Shown here: positions 6,144 to 15,608 of the stretch, piece by piece
How positions within the stretch are numbered: the stretch's first letter is position 1
Layout: each line of letters begins with the position of its first letter
Assembly: GCF_947495205.1 (NCBI RefSeq)
Contig: NZ_CANLXV010000015.1
Location: 1-57,754, forward strand
Source of the DNA: an uncultured Polaribacter sp.
GTDB lineage: Bacteria > Bacteroidota > Bacteroidia > Flavobacteriales > Flavobacteriaceae
Length of the DNA stretch: 57,754 bases
Direction: 5' to 3'
Program-made: the position numbers and the translations under genes
The notes under the pieces: model-generated
Database searches by the model: none
The model's input: only the letters and a program-made list of their open reading frames with translations
What the model was told of the DNA's origin: nothing

Positions 6144-8825
6144 ATGGAATTAAAACCATATCAGCATAGAGTTATTAAAGATTTAGAGCGTTTTCTATCT
6201 TACACACAAAAAGAGGAAACACCTAAAAAAGCATTTGACCAATACTGGGAAGATAAATTGGGTATGCCTTATACACCACAATTAGATGGTTCTTTTACAG
6301 GTATGAAACCCTATAAAGACAATATACCAAATGCTGTACATATTGCCATAAAAGTGCCTACTGCTGGTGGTAAAACTTTTATTGCTGTGAATGCTCTGCA
6401 TACTATAAACAAACATTTTTATCAAGGTAACGCAAAAGCAGTAGTTTGGTTAGTACCTTGGTCTAATTTATTACAGCAAACTGTAAATAATCTATCCAAT
6501 CCTAATCATCCTTATAGAGAAAAATTAAACAGTCTGTTTAGTAACAGAGTTGAGGTATATGAAAAAGACCAATTGTTACAAGGTGCTAATTTTAACCCTA
6601 CTTCTGTAACAGAACAACTAAATATTTTTGTATTTAACTTTAGTAGTTTACGTATAAATAGCAGAAAAAAAGATGATAGAAAAGTGTTTCAAGAAAATGG
6701 AGCTTTAGAGAGTTTTAGAAACACAATTGTAGATAAAGAATTAGTATTACCAGATACAGATGAAACTGCTTTAATTAACGTAATAAGAAGCTTAAACCCT
6801 ATTGTTGTTGTAGATGAAAGTCATAATGCAGAAAGTGATTTAAGTGTAGAAATGTTAAACAATTTAAACCCTTCTCTGGTATTAGATTTAACTGCTACAC
6901 CAAAAGAAAATAGTAATATTATTTCTTTTGTAAATGCTTTGGCTCTTAAAAAGGAAAGTATGGTAAAACTACCTGTTGTAGTTTATAATCATCATAAAAA
7001 AGAAGAAGTTATTACCTCTGCACTACACCTTCAAAGGCAATTAGAATTATTAGCCATTGAAGAAGAAAAATTAACAGGTAAATATATAAGACCTATTATC
7101 TTATTTCAAGCTCAGTCTAATATTAAAGGGAAAAACAATACTACATTCCAAAAAATAAAAGAGCAGTTGGTAAAACTGCAAATTCCAGAAGAACAGATAA
7201 AAATTAAAACAAGTGGTATAGATGAATTAAAAGACGTTGATTTGATGTCTAAAGATTGCCCTGTTAAATATATTATTACTGTAAATGCTTTAAAAGAAGG
7301 TTGGGATTGTCCCAATGCTTATATATTAGCCTCTTTGGCAGATAAATCTTCTGCTGTTGAGGTTGAACAAATTTTAGGTAGAGTTTTAAGACAGCCTTAT
7401 GTTGTAAAACATAAAGAAGCATTGTTAAATATGTCTTTTGTATTAACGGCATCTTCTAAATTTAATGAGACCTTAGATAGTATTGTTAAAGGTCTGCAAG
7501 AATCTGGTTTTAGTAAAGATGATTATTATGCAGAAGAAATTGAAGAAGAGGTTTTAACACCAAATGAGGTATTAAATCAAGATTTATTTTCAAAAGAAAC
7601 AACACTAGAAAATTACGTGAAATCTGATGATGATTTTGATGTTTCTGCTATTGAATTTAATCCTAATGATAAAGTAACATTAGACACCATTGCTCAACAA
7701 AATCCATTAGTATCTAAAATAACGGAAAAGGCTAAAGTTGAAGGACAAACTTTTGAAGAAAAAGTAAATGACCTTGATTTAGATGATACTACTTCAATTT
7801 TTACAGATATTATGAAAACTGCACCAAAAATCTACAAAATAGATGGTCAATTTAAAGAAGTAGCAAGCACACTTAAATTACCTCAATTCTTTAAAAAAGT
7901 AGAAGAAGATGAACTTGGAGAAATTAGTTTATTTGAAGAATTAAATTCTGAAGACCAGTACTTAAATAAATTAAGTTTGTTAGATGGTTTTAAGCTATCT
8001 AACTATAGTTCTATGGTAACCTTTGAAGACATTTCTAAAGAAATATATGCTGTAGATTTTAATGAGCAAAAAAGAACTGCTACAGCTCAAAAAGTAAGCA
8101 AAAGAGCCAAAGATATTTTAGTTGATACTATTTTGTCTAAACCTAAAGAATCTCAAATAAATCAGATTAGCAGTATTGTAGTTTCTAAGTTAGGAGATAT
8201 GACTCCTATTTCTCAACAGGAACTTACTAAATATGTTAGTCAGGTTTTTGATAACCTTTCTAAAGAGCAAATTAGAGATATAGTAGATAATGATTTTATC
8301 TATGTAAAAAGAATAAAAGATAAAATTGGAGAATTAACCAATACTTATGCTAAAGAGCGTTTTAAAATAGGGATTGACAGCAACAAGATAATTGTAAAAG
8401 AAAATTTTACTTTTCCAGAAAAATTGTCATTTTTAAATCCAAGTACTACTATTAGTAAATCTCTATATGACAGAGAAGCAAGCATGAATAATTATGAGCA
8501 AAAAATGATTATGGAAGTTGCTTCACTTGAAAACATACTGTTTTGGCATAGAAATTTAGAAAGAGGAAAAGGATTTGCTTTAAATGGTTTTAGTTCTAAT
8601 CATTATCCTGATTTTATTTTACACACTAAAAAAGGTAATACTATTCTATTAGAAACAAAAGGAGATGTATATGATAATGATGACAGTAGAAATAAGAATA
8701 TTTTAGGTAAGACTTGGGCAGAAAAAGCAGGTGATAATTTTAAATACTTTATGGTATTTGAAACTAAAAAAGTAGAAAACACCTATACTGCTAAAAGTGT
8801 AATTGAAGTTTTAAAAGGATTGTAG
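6144..8825 (+). CDS. res: Type III restriction enzyme helicase-nuclease subunit (Res)
   Basis: This 893-residue protein combines an SF2 translocase with a nuclease. Walker A is PTAGGKT (72-78), motif II DESH (224-227), motif III LTATP, and motif VI VEQILGRVLRQPY in the second RecA domain, preceded by KEGWDCPNAY. The C-terminal PD-(D/E)xK endonuclease is visible as P822-D823 and E837-T-K839 (YPDFIL ... LLETKGD). All expected catalytic residues are present. It works with Mod to cut between two inversely oriented unmethylated sites after ATP-driven sliding. It is co-transcribed with mod (12-nt gap) and followed after 10 nt by an abortive-infection-like gene. Confidence 0.95.
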   Translation: MELKPYQHRVIKDLERFLSYTQKEETPKKAFDQYWEDKLGMPYTPQLDGSFTGMKPYKDNIPNAVHIAIKVPTAGGKTFIAVNALHTINKHFYQGNAKAVVWLVPWSNLLQQTVNNLSNPNHPYREKLNSLFSNRVEVYEKDQLLQGANFNPTSVTEQLNIFVFNFSSLRINSRKKDDRKVFQENGALESFRNTIVDKELVLPDTDETALINVIRSLNPIVVVDESHNAESDLSVEMLNNLNPSLVLDLTATPKENSNIISFVNALALKKESMVKLPVVVYNHHKKEEVITSALHLQRQLELLAIEEEKLTGKYIRPIILFQAQSNIKGKNNTTFQKIKEQLVKLQIPEEQIKIKTSGIDELKDVDLMSKDCPVKYIITVNALKEGWDCPNAYILASLADKSSAVEVEQILGRVLRQPYVVKHKEALLNMSFVLTASSKFNETLDSIVKGLQESGFSKDDYYAEEIEEEVLTPNEVLNQDLFSKETTLENYVKSDDDFDVSAIEFNPNDKVTLDTIAQQNPLVSKITEKAKVEGQTFEEKVNDLDLDDTTSIFTDIMKTAPKIYKIDGQFKEVASTLKLPQFFKKVEEDELGEISLFEELNSEDQYLNKLSLLDGFKLSNYSSMVTFEDISKEIYAVDFNEQKRTATAQKVSKRAKDILVDTILSKPKESQINQISSIVVSKLGDMTPISQQELTKYVSQVFDNLSKEQIRDIVDNDFIYVKRIKDKIGELTNTYAKERFKIGIDSNKIIVKENFTFPEKLSFLNPSTTISKSLYDREASMNNYEQKMIMEVASLENILFWHRNLERGKGFALNGFSSNHYPDFILHTKKGNTILLETKGDVYDNDDSRNKNILGKTWAEKAGDNFKYFMVFETKKVENTYTAKSVIEVLKGL

Positions 8826-8835
8826 AATTAATAAT

Positions 8836-9966
8836 ATGATGGAAGAATCAGAAAAAAAGCAAGAAGAGAATACTTATAAACATTTTTGGTTAATTGTATC
8901 TATATCTATTTTACTGGTTTTAGGACTTTGGATATGGAATTGGCTGGCACTAAATGAATATCCAGAAGATACAAGAGGTACACATGGAGATATGTTTGGA
9001 GCTGTAAATGCTATTTTTTCAGGCTTAGCTTTTGCAGGTATCATTATCAGCTTATACTTACAAAGAATAGACTTAAAAAACCAATTTAAAGAGATAAAAC
9101 AAACTAATAGAGAATTCAAGATTCAAAATGATACTTTACATATTCAGAAATTTGAAAATCAATATTATAAAATGATTGATTTACATAGAGCTAATGTGAA
9201 TGAAATAAGTATTCCTTTTTTCGATTTATTAGGTGACTCTCCTACATCTAAAATTAATGTTAAAATAGAAGTTAAAAGTCCAAATCTTATTTTAAGAGAG
9301 GTTACTGGGAAAAAAGGTTTTGTAGACATGGCTAAAGAACTTGAATATTGTTTAGAAATTTCATTAGATTTTTTTACAAAAAGAAATGATTTTAAATACA
9401 ATGAAAAAGATATTTTCTCATTTGCTTATTCAATCTTTTTTTGGGGAGTCTACTCTGATTTTGCAGGCTCTGAAAAGATTATTGATGAACATCAAGAATT
9501 AGTTAAAAATCATCTAAAACAAGAACAAAGCAATTACAAAAGAAATCTATATCAAGGTAATAGTCAGGAGATAAATACAAGATATGTACCATTTCAAGGG
9601 CATGAATCAAGATTAGCACATTACTATAGGCATTTATTTCAAACAGTTAAGTATGTAACAATTCAAGTTGAAAGTAAGAATATAGATTATTCAGAAGCAA
9701 GACAGTATTTAAGAGTTTTAAGAGCACAATTATCTAACTCAGAACAATTAATGTTGTATTATAATTACATATGTGGCTTTGGTCAAAATTGGGATAGATT
9801 AGGAAAAGAGAACTACCAATTCTTTACAAAGTACAGGATGATACATAATATTCCTGTTGATAGAGTTGTGTTTGTTGAAAAACCAAGAGTTCATTTTAGA
9901 AAATATATTATAGAGGAGATAAAAGGTAAGGATTCACTTTTTGAATGGGGAGACTATGAATCCTAA
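8836..9966 (+). CDS. putAbiC-like phage abortive infection membrane protein
   Basis: This 376-residue protein has a membrane helix at about 20-40 (HFWLIVSISILLVLGLWIW), then GTHGDMFGAVNAIFSGLAFA with a second helix to about 80. A short coiled coil follows, then FENQYYKMIDLHRANVNEI. This order and the late block HYYRHLFQTVKYVTIQ with LRAQLSNSEQLMLYYN match the Pfam putAbiC family (putative phage abortive infection, related to lactococcal AbiC). It starts 10 nt after res, so it is probably translated from the same mRNA. The mechanism in this family is unknown; killing or shutting down the infected cell from the membrane is inference. Confidence 0.8.
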   Translation: MMEESEKKQEENTYKHFWLIVSISILLVLGLWIWNWLALNEYPEDTRGTHGDMFGAVNAIFSGLAFAGIIISLYLQRIDLKNQFKEIKQTNREFKIQNDTLHIQKFENQYYKMIDLHRANVNEISIPFFDLLGDSPTSKINVKIEVKSPNLILREVTGKKGFVDMAKELEYCLEISLDFFTKRNDFKYNEKDIFSFAYSIFFWGVYSDFAGSEKIIDEHQELVKNHLKQEQSNYKRNLYQGNSQEINTRYVPFQGHESRLAHYYRHLFQTVKYVTIQVESKNIDYSEARQYLRVLRAQLSNSEQLMLYYNYICGFGQNWDRLGKENYQFFTKYRMIHNIPVDRVVFVEKPRVHFRKYIIEEIKGKDSLFEWGDYES

Positions 9967-10067
9967 AAATAATTCTATTATAACTTTTAGGATAATGATT
10001 AAAAAAAAGTATTCATTACTTGTAATATATAAGTGATTCTTTAAATTAGATTTAAAAAAATAAGACT
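9967..10067 (+). promoter_or_regulatory. Spacer before the GHKL-McrBC-VWA module
   Basis: At 101 nt this is the longest gap inside the defence block, and it separates the R-M/Abi genes from the GHKL-McrBC-VWA genes. It contains an imperfect dyad around CATTACTTGTAATATATAAGTGAT. No exact TAnnTTTG box is present. It may hold an internal promoter or operator, which would let the second module be regulated separately. Confidence 0.3.
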
Positions 10068-11999
10068 ATGAGTCAAATGTTAGCGGAAATAAGTAGGATT
10101 GTTAATGAAGACATCAGCAATAGAGTTAATCAATATGATGTTTTATTTGAATCTATCACTAATTCAATACACGCTAATGCTACTTCAATTAAATGTTACT
10201 TAAACTGTAACAATATGGTGGCAGATGATGGAGAAGAAAGTATTGGTACAATAAAAGTTGATACAATTAAAATTGTTGATAATGGAGATGGACTTACTGA
10301 TGATAATTATAAGTCATTTTCAAAATACAGAACAAAGTTCAAAAAAGATTTAGGTTGTAAAGGTGTAGGGAGGTTTGTTTTTCTTAAGGTTTATAAAAAT
10401 GCAAAGTACACCAGTAAAATAAGTTCTATTCAAGAGGAAAGGAAAATTAATTTTGATTTTCAATTTGATACAGATAATTTTAAAAAACATGAAACTGAAG
10501 TATTAGAAAATGAAACAGAGGTATCACTTCAGTTTTTAAATAAAAACTATTTAGATTATGAAAAAAAAGTAGACAGAAGAATTCAACTTGACCTACACAA
10601 AATCAGGGGAAAAGTGTTAATTCATTTGATTCCTACACTATTTTTCTACAAGCAAAAAGGAGTAGAAATTAACATAGACTTTATAGATGAATATAATGAG
10701 CTATCTATTAAAATTGCTCCTGAAGATGTGCCTGCTTTTTTAGAGAAAAAATTTCAGATTAGAAATTCTGATGGAATTACACATGACTTTTTACTTCATT
10801 ATAAAATCGAAAACATTGCAGGTTCATTAAATGCATTTTATTGCGCCAACAATAGAGCTGTTTGTGAATTTTCAGAAAAAGACTTAAAGATTTCAATGCC
10901 ATATAATTATTCTGGTTATATGCTTCTTGAATCTAAATATTTTGATACAAAAGTTAATAATGATAGAAATAACTTTGACATCTTCCCTGTTAAAACTGAT
11001 GTGTTTTCTCCATTATCTTGGGAACTAATAAACTCAGAAGTTAAAAAGAACATAGGAGACATAGTTAAGGAAGGTGTCCCAGAAACTAAAAAAATAAATA
11101 AACAAAAACTTAAAGAAATTCAGGAAGAAAGACCTTATTTAATTCAACATATTCAACCAGAAGATATTGAAATGGCTGGTTTTTTGGACAAGAGAAATAT
11201 TATAGAAAAAGCTAAAAAAAGTTTTGATACTGCAAAGGAAAGAGTGCTTAGCAATTCTGGTAAAGAAGAATACACAGACAAAGAATTAAATGATGCAATT
11301 GCATTAGCCCAGAATGAGTTGGTTTCTTACATTAATGATAGAGTAATTGTAATTGATAGGCTTAAAACTTTAGTAGACAAAAGTGAAAGGGTAGAATCTA
11401 TCATTCATAATTTATTTATGAAACAATATACTAAAGATGATTATTACAGTGTTGGTAAAAATAATTTATGGCTTCTTGATGATAGATTTACAACCTATAG
11501 TTATGCAGCAAGTGATAAAAGAATTGGTGAGGTTTTAAATGATATTGGAGAGAATACTGATGATGTTGATATTTTAGGTGACAAGCCAGATTTGTCATTG
11601 TTTTTCTCTCACAAGCCAAATAATGTTGACAGACTTAAATCTGTACTTGTTGAAATAAAACCTTTTGATTTCTCAAAGAAACCTGATAGAAAAAAATTTC
11701 AGGGCATACAACAATTGTTAGATTATGTTAAGGCTTTTAAAGACAAAGAAAAGATAGAAGAGGTATATGGTTACTTAATTACAGACATTGACAAGGAGCT
11801 GTCTGAAAGGCTCTTAGATGATAGCTACACTCCAATGTTTTCTACAGAAAGACCTATTTACCATAGGTTTTATGAAAGATTAGGTATTTCAATTTATGTT
11901 GTTAGTGCAAAGACCTTAATTTATGATGCTGAATCAAGAAATAGAATTTTTCTAAACATCATAAAAAAACAGAATAAGATTACCAACTTATTAAAATAG
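10068..11999 (+). CDS. GHKL ATPase fused to a PD-(D/E)xK nuclease-like domain
   Basis: This 643-residue protein starts with a GHKL (Hsp90/MutL/MORC-type) ATPase: the N box has E28, N32 and HA at 35-36, the G1 box is DNGDGL (71-76), and the G2 box is GCKGVGRF (96-103). The middle (about 130-480) is a transducer-like region with a long helical part. Near the C-terminus KPDLSLFF (P507-D508) and LVEIKPF (E529-I-K531) match a PD-(D/E)xK core, followed by a QQLLDYVKAF helix typical of such nucleases. GHKL ATPases related to MORC occur in prokaryotic restriction contexts. Here a nuclease seems attached directly. The GHKL part is secure; the nuclease call is moderate. The gene precedes mcrB by 47 nt. 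Confidence 0.8.
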   Translation: MSQMLAEISRIVNEDISNRVNQYDVLFESITNSIHANATSIKCYLNCNNMVADDGEESIGTIKVDTIKIVDNGDGLTDDNYKSFSKYRTKFKKDLGCKGVGRFVFLKVYKNAKYTSKISSIQEERKINFDFQFDTDNFKKHETEVLENETEVSLQFLNKNYLDYEKKVDRRIQLDLHKIRGKVLIHLIPTLFFYKQKGVEINIDFIDEYNELSIKIAPEDVPAFLEKKFQIRNSDGITHDFLLHYKIENIAGSLNAFYCANNRAVCEFSEKDLKISMPYNYSGYMLLESKYFDTKVNNDRNNFDIFPVKTDVFSPLSWELINSEVKKNIGDIVKEGVPETKKINKQKLKEIQEERPYLIQHIQPEDIEMAGFLDKRNIIEKAKKSFDTAKERVLSNSGKEEYTDKELNDAIALAQNELVSYINDRVIVIDRLKTLVDKSERVESIIHNLFMKQYTKDDYYSVGKNNLWLLDDRFTTYSYAASDKRIGEVLNDIGENTDDVDILGDKPDLSLFFSHKPNNVDRLKSVLVEIKPFDFSKKPDRKKFQGIQQLLDYVKAFKDKEKIEEVYGYLITDIDKELSERLLDDSYTPMFSTERPIYHRFYERLGISIYVVSAKTLIYDAESRNRIFLNIIKKQNKITNLLK

Positions 12000-12046
12000 A
12001 TTTAGTACAAAACATATAGTAAATAGGTTTAAAACATTAATTTAAA

Positions 12047-14167
12047 ATGAACTATTGGCACACTCAAATGCAACCAGATGATAAGTTGTCTGTTCAAACA
12101 TTAATAGATGTTATAAAAACTAAAAATGTAATTGGTTTAGGTGAAACTTGGAATGACAAAAATGGAAAACCTGTTTCAGACCCAGATGTGTTTAAGAATG
12201 AAATAGATATTGGAGATATTGTTATGGTTCGTGAAACTATAACTCCTATTGCATTAGTTAAGGTATTAGGTAAAGCATTTATAGATAAAACAGCAGACTA
12301 CAGTTTTGATTGGTTTACACTAAGGAGAAATGTAGAAGTTTTATCCTTTTTTGAAGAAAATAGAGATAGAAAAACACTTAATAGAAGCTTAAAAAAATAT
12401 GGAAATGAACATATTCAAGCACCTGGAACATTAACAAAGTGTCAAGGTAATAATGCAACCAATTACTTTATTAAACAATGGCATAAACAAGTAATGAGTG
12501 ACAAACTTATGGGAAAAATTAAAATATCAAATCAACGAAAAGAAGAATTAAAAACACTTTGGAATAAATATAAAAGTGAAGTTTCAAGCAAGGAAATAGA
12601 GTTTATTGAAAATGAGTATAATAGTCTTTTAAATGATTGGAAGTTATATAGAAATAAAATAACAAATAACACTTTAGAATTAGACGACTATACAAATCGT
12701 ATAAATAATCCAGAGGCAACAATGGCAGGGGGTTATTTATGTAATTTCTTAGAACGTACTACAAAAACTGTATTTGGCTCTTCTAAGCCAGCTGGCTCTG
12801 CTTTAGCATTTGGTGTGAAAAAAAATGAAGATGGTAGTTATGCAATTGGAAAAAACATAGCTAAAGCTACTTTTGAAGAGGCTAATACTGTATTTAAGCA
12901 AGATATTAATGTTCTACTTGAAAGTGTTGTAAACTGTAATGAACCTCTTTTAATAGCATCTCAATTTGAAGATTCAAATTATCAGGCTAAACAAATTTTA
13001 AGAAAATTAGCTGTTTTAGATAACCTAAATGATTTTATTTATATTTATTCAGACCCAACAATTGATGCCTTACATAATGAGTTCTTAGATTCTGAAACAA
13101 CAAGTAACTTGGGTAAAAATTATGAAATAAGAAAAGTTTTAAACGAAATTCTAAACATAGAAAACACTTCAAAAGAGAACGTATTATTATCGAGATTTCT
13201 TTGGAAATATGCAAACACACAGGCTTTAGCTGACTCAAATACTCCAAATGTAATTCTATATGGTCCTCCAGGAACAGGAAAAACGTATGCTGTCAAAAAT
13301 AGTTTAGACTTTTTATGTCAAGGAGATAGAAGTAGATATGAATTTGTTCAATTTCATCCATCATTTACTTATGAAGATTTTATTGAAGGTATTAAGCCTA
13401 AAGGTGTAACAGAAAATGGAAACATCAAATTTGAATTGGTAGATGGTATTTTTAAACGTTTTTGTAAAAGAGCAAAGAATAACCTTGATAAAGATTATTA
13501 TTTTGTGGTAGACGAAATTAACAGAGCCAATTTATCTTCAGTCTTTGGTGAAACTCTGTTATGCATTGAGAAGGATTATAGACATGATGGAGAAAGTGCT
13601 CATAATTTAATAAAAACTCAATATTCTTCTTTAATTGAGGATATGATTGAATCTAATAAAGATAATGTCGACTTAGCTTATCATTTACTAAAAGACGAAG
13701 ATGGCAAAGTAAATGCTTATTTCGGAGTACCAAAAAACGTTTACTTTATTGGTATGATGAATGATGTAGATAAAAGTATTGATGCTTTTGACTTAGCACT
13801 TAGAAGACGTTTTAAGTGGATAAGAAAAGATTGTGATTACGAAGTTATTGAGAATGAAGTTAAATTTAGAAATGGAGAGGATTTTCATAACATTGAAAAA
13901 TACACCAAATCATGTAAAAACCTCAACAACTTTATAAGCGAAGAATTAGCAATGGGGAAATCTTATGAGTTTGGGCATTCTTTTTTTATGAAAATTACTG
14001 GTATCTCTAATAATAGAACGATTACATCTAAGAACTTAGAACTACTATTTGTATTGCATTTAAAACCAACACTAAAAGAATATTTAAGGTCTATGTTTGC
14101 TGAAAGTCAGCTAGATAATAAGTTAGAGGAAGCTTTAGCAGTTTTCTTAAATCCTATTAGTAGGTAA
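12047..14167 (+). CDS. mcrB: McrB-like AAA+ GTPase with N-terminal reader-like domain
   Basis: This 706-residue protein has an AAA+ core: Walker A GPPGTGKT (406-413), Walker B with the McrB signature VVDEINRANLSSVFGETL (D489-E490), MMNDVDKS (the McrB-type MNxxD/sensor region) and ALRRRF. McrB hexamers hydrolyse GTP and move DNA when bound to McrC. The first ~105 residues (NYWHTQMQP start, IDIGDIVMVRETITPIALVK, RRNVEVLSFF) look like a small EVE/PUA-type beta barrel that could sense modified bases, in the place where E. coli McrB has its methylcytosine reader. This reader call is inference. mcrC follows after 3 nt. Confidence 0.9.
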   Translation: MNYWHTQMQPDDKLSVQTLIDVIKTKNVIGLGETWNDKNGKPVSDPDVFKNEIDIGDIVMVRETITPIALVKVLGKAFIDKTADYSFDWFTLRRNVEVLSFFEENRDRKTLNRSLKKYGNEHIQAPGTLTKCQGNNATNYFIKQWHKQVMSDKLMGKIKISNQRKEELKTLWNKYKSEVSSKEIEFIENEYNSLLNDWKLYRNKITNNTLELDDYTNRINNPEATMAGGYLCNFLERTTKTVFGSSKPAGSALAFGVKKNEDGSYAIGKNIAKATFEEANTVFKQDINVLLESVVNCNEPLLIASQFEDSNYQAKQILRKLAVLDNLNDFIYIYSDPTIDALHNEFLDSETTSNLGKNYEIRKVLNEILNIENTSKENVLLSRFLWKYANTQALADSNTPNVILYGPPGTGKTYAVKNSLDFLCQGDRSRYEFVQFHPSFTYEDFIEGIKPKGVTENGNIKFELVDGIFKRFCKRAKNNLDKDYYFVVDEINRANLSSVFGETLLCIEKDYRHDGESAHNLIKTQYSSLIEDMIESNKDNVDLAYHLLKDEDGKVNAYFGVPKNVYFIGMMNDVDKSIDAFDLALRRRFKWIRKDCDYEVIENEVKFRNGEDFHNIEKYTKSCKNLNNFISEELAMGKSYEFGHSFFMKITGISNNRTITSKNLELLFVLHLKPTLKEYLRSMFAESQLDNKLEEALAVFLNPISR

Positions 14168-14170
14168 TAG

Positions 14171-15598
14171 ATGAAAATTAATGTACCTACAAATCATAAT
14201 TTCTATGAAGAAAAGCCTTTAGTTGAAAATCAATTAAAGCAAGAATTTAGTGCAAAAAACAAAAGAGATTTTAAGTACATTAAAGAAACTATTTTCTCTT
14301 CAACTTATCATTTTACAAGTAAAAAAGAGAGCCTTGAACAAATCAAAATATTTGGTTTTAAACAACAACGTAGTAAGCTTGAAAATGAAGAACAACTTAT
14401 TTTAAAACTTTACTCAAAAGAAAGTAATACCGAAGAAAAAAAATATATTATACAGACTGGCTTATTTGCAGGAACAATCTATCATAAAGATGTTCAGTTT
14501 AACATAGTAACTCCTTATGGAGACACCTTCCTAAAGCGTATGCTAAACTTTGTCAATGACATCTATATTGACAATCAATCAACTAAAGCAGATAAAACTG
14601 AGGAAGTAAATGAGTTTCAAAATATTATAGCTTTTCTATTTATACAATCTTTAGAGAAAGCATCTGTTTTAGGTTTACCAAAAACATACCAATCTATAAC
14701 TGAAAGAAATAATAAAGTTCGTGGTAAAATTGATTTAAAAGCCTATTTAAAACAAGATATACCATTTACAGGAAAATTAACTTCCACCTATAGAGAGCAA
14801 GTATATGTTCAAGAAATTATAGATGTATTATATTTAGCTTGTAAAGCACTTGAAAAGAAATTTGGTAAAGATATACACCGAAAAATATTAGGGGTTTATC
14901 AGACTCTAAAACAAAACTATTCAGGTACTTTTCCTCAGTCCAATATCTTAGAAAAAGCAAAAAATAATATTATTTTACAAAACCCTATGTTTTCTAACTT
15001 TAAAAAAACTATTGGGTTTGCTGAAATAATATTGAAAGAACAAAACCTGTTATTATCAAAGGAAGATAATAAACTATCTACAAATGGTTATCTCTTCGAT
15101 ATTTCTCAATTATTTGAAGTGTATTTAGAGAAGTTACTAAGTCGTTATTTTAAGGATTGGTATGTTACTGGACAAGAAGAATTAAATGTCTATAAAAAGA
15201 TGTTTTATAAACGTAAAATGTTTCCTGATTTAGTTATGAAGCATAGGTTTACTAATAAAATAATAGTTTTCGATGCTAAGTTTAAAAAAATGAGATTACT
15301 TAAAACTCAAAGCAGTTATTCTGATTTGGATAGGAATGACTTTTATCAAGTTCACTCTTATATCCAACACTATCAGCCAGATGTTATTGCTGGAGGTCTA
15401 ATTTATCCTTTATCTAATGAAATTAATACGCATACAACTCATGCTGAAAACTTATTCGATAATAAAAACATTAATACTAATTTTATTGTTGATGGTATTT
15501 ACATAGACAAAGGAATGAGCATGAATGAAATTAGTAATAGAGAAAATGAATTTTTATTAAGGATAGAAAATGTAATAAATAGATTTAACGCTAATTAG
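14171..15598 (+). CDS. mcrC: McrC-like endonuclease subunit
   Basis: This 475-residue protein matches the McrC layout. The N-terminal half (about 1-210) is the McrB-contacting and stimulating part. The C-terminal half carries the PD-(D/E)xK nuclease with FPDLVMKH (P352-D353) and VFDAKFKK (D368-A-K370). The catalytic triad is intact. It is translationally coupled to mcrB (3-nt gap) and followed after 10 nt by the VWA-DUF3883 gene. In the McrBC complex it cuts DNA with modified cytosines. The substrate of this version depends on the McrB N-domain and is unknown. Confidence 0.9.
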   Translation: MKINVPTNHNFYEEKPLVENQLKQEFSAKNKRDFKYIKETIFSSTYHFTSKKESLEQIKIFGFKQQRSKLENEEQLILKLYSKESNTEEKKYIIQTGLFAGTIYHKDVQFNIVTPYGDTFLKRMLNFVNDIYIDNQSTKADKTEEVNEFQNIIAFLFIQSLEKASVLGLPKTYQSITERNNKVRGKIDLKAYLKQDIPFTGKLTSTYREQVYVQEIIDVLYLACKALEKKFGKDIHRKILGVYQTLKQNYSGTFPQSNILEKAKNNIILQNPMFSNFKKTIGFAEIILKEQNLLLSKEDNKLSTNGYLFDISQLFEVYLEKLLSRYFKDWYVTGQEELNVYKKMFYKRKMFPDLVMKHRFTNKIIVFDAKFKKMRLLKTQSSYSDLDRNDFYQVHSYIQHYQPDVIAGGLIYPLSNEINTHTTHAENLFDNKNINTNFIVDGIYIDKGMSMNEISNRENEFLLRIENVINRFNAN

Positions 15599-15608
15599 TG
15601 AAAAAAAA

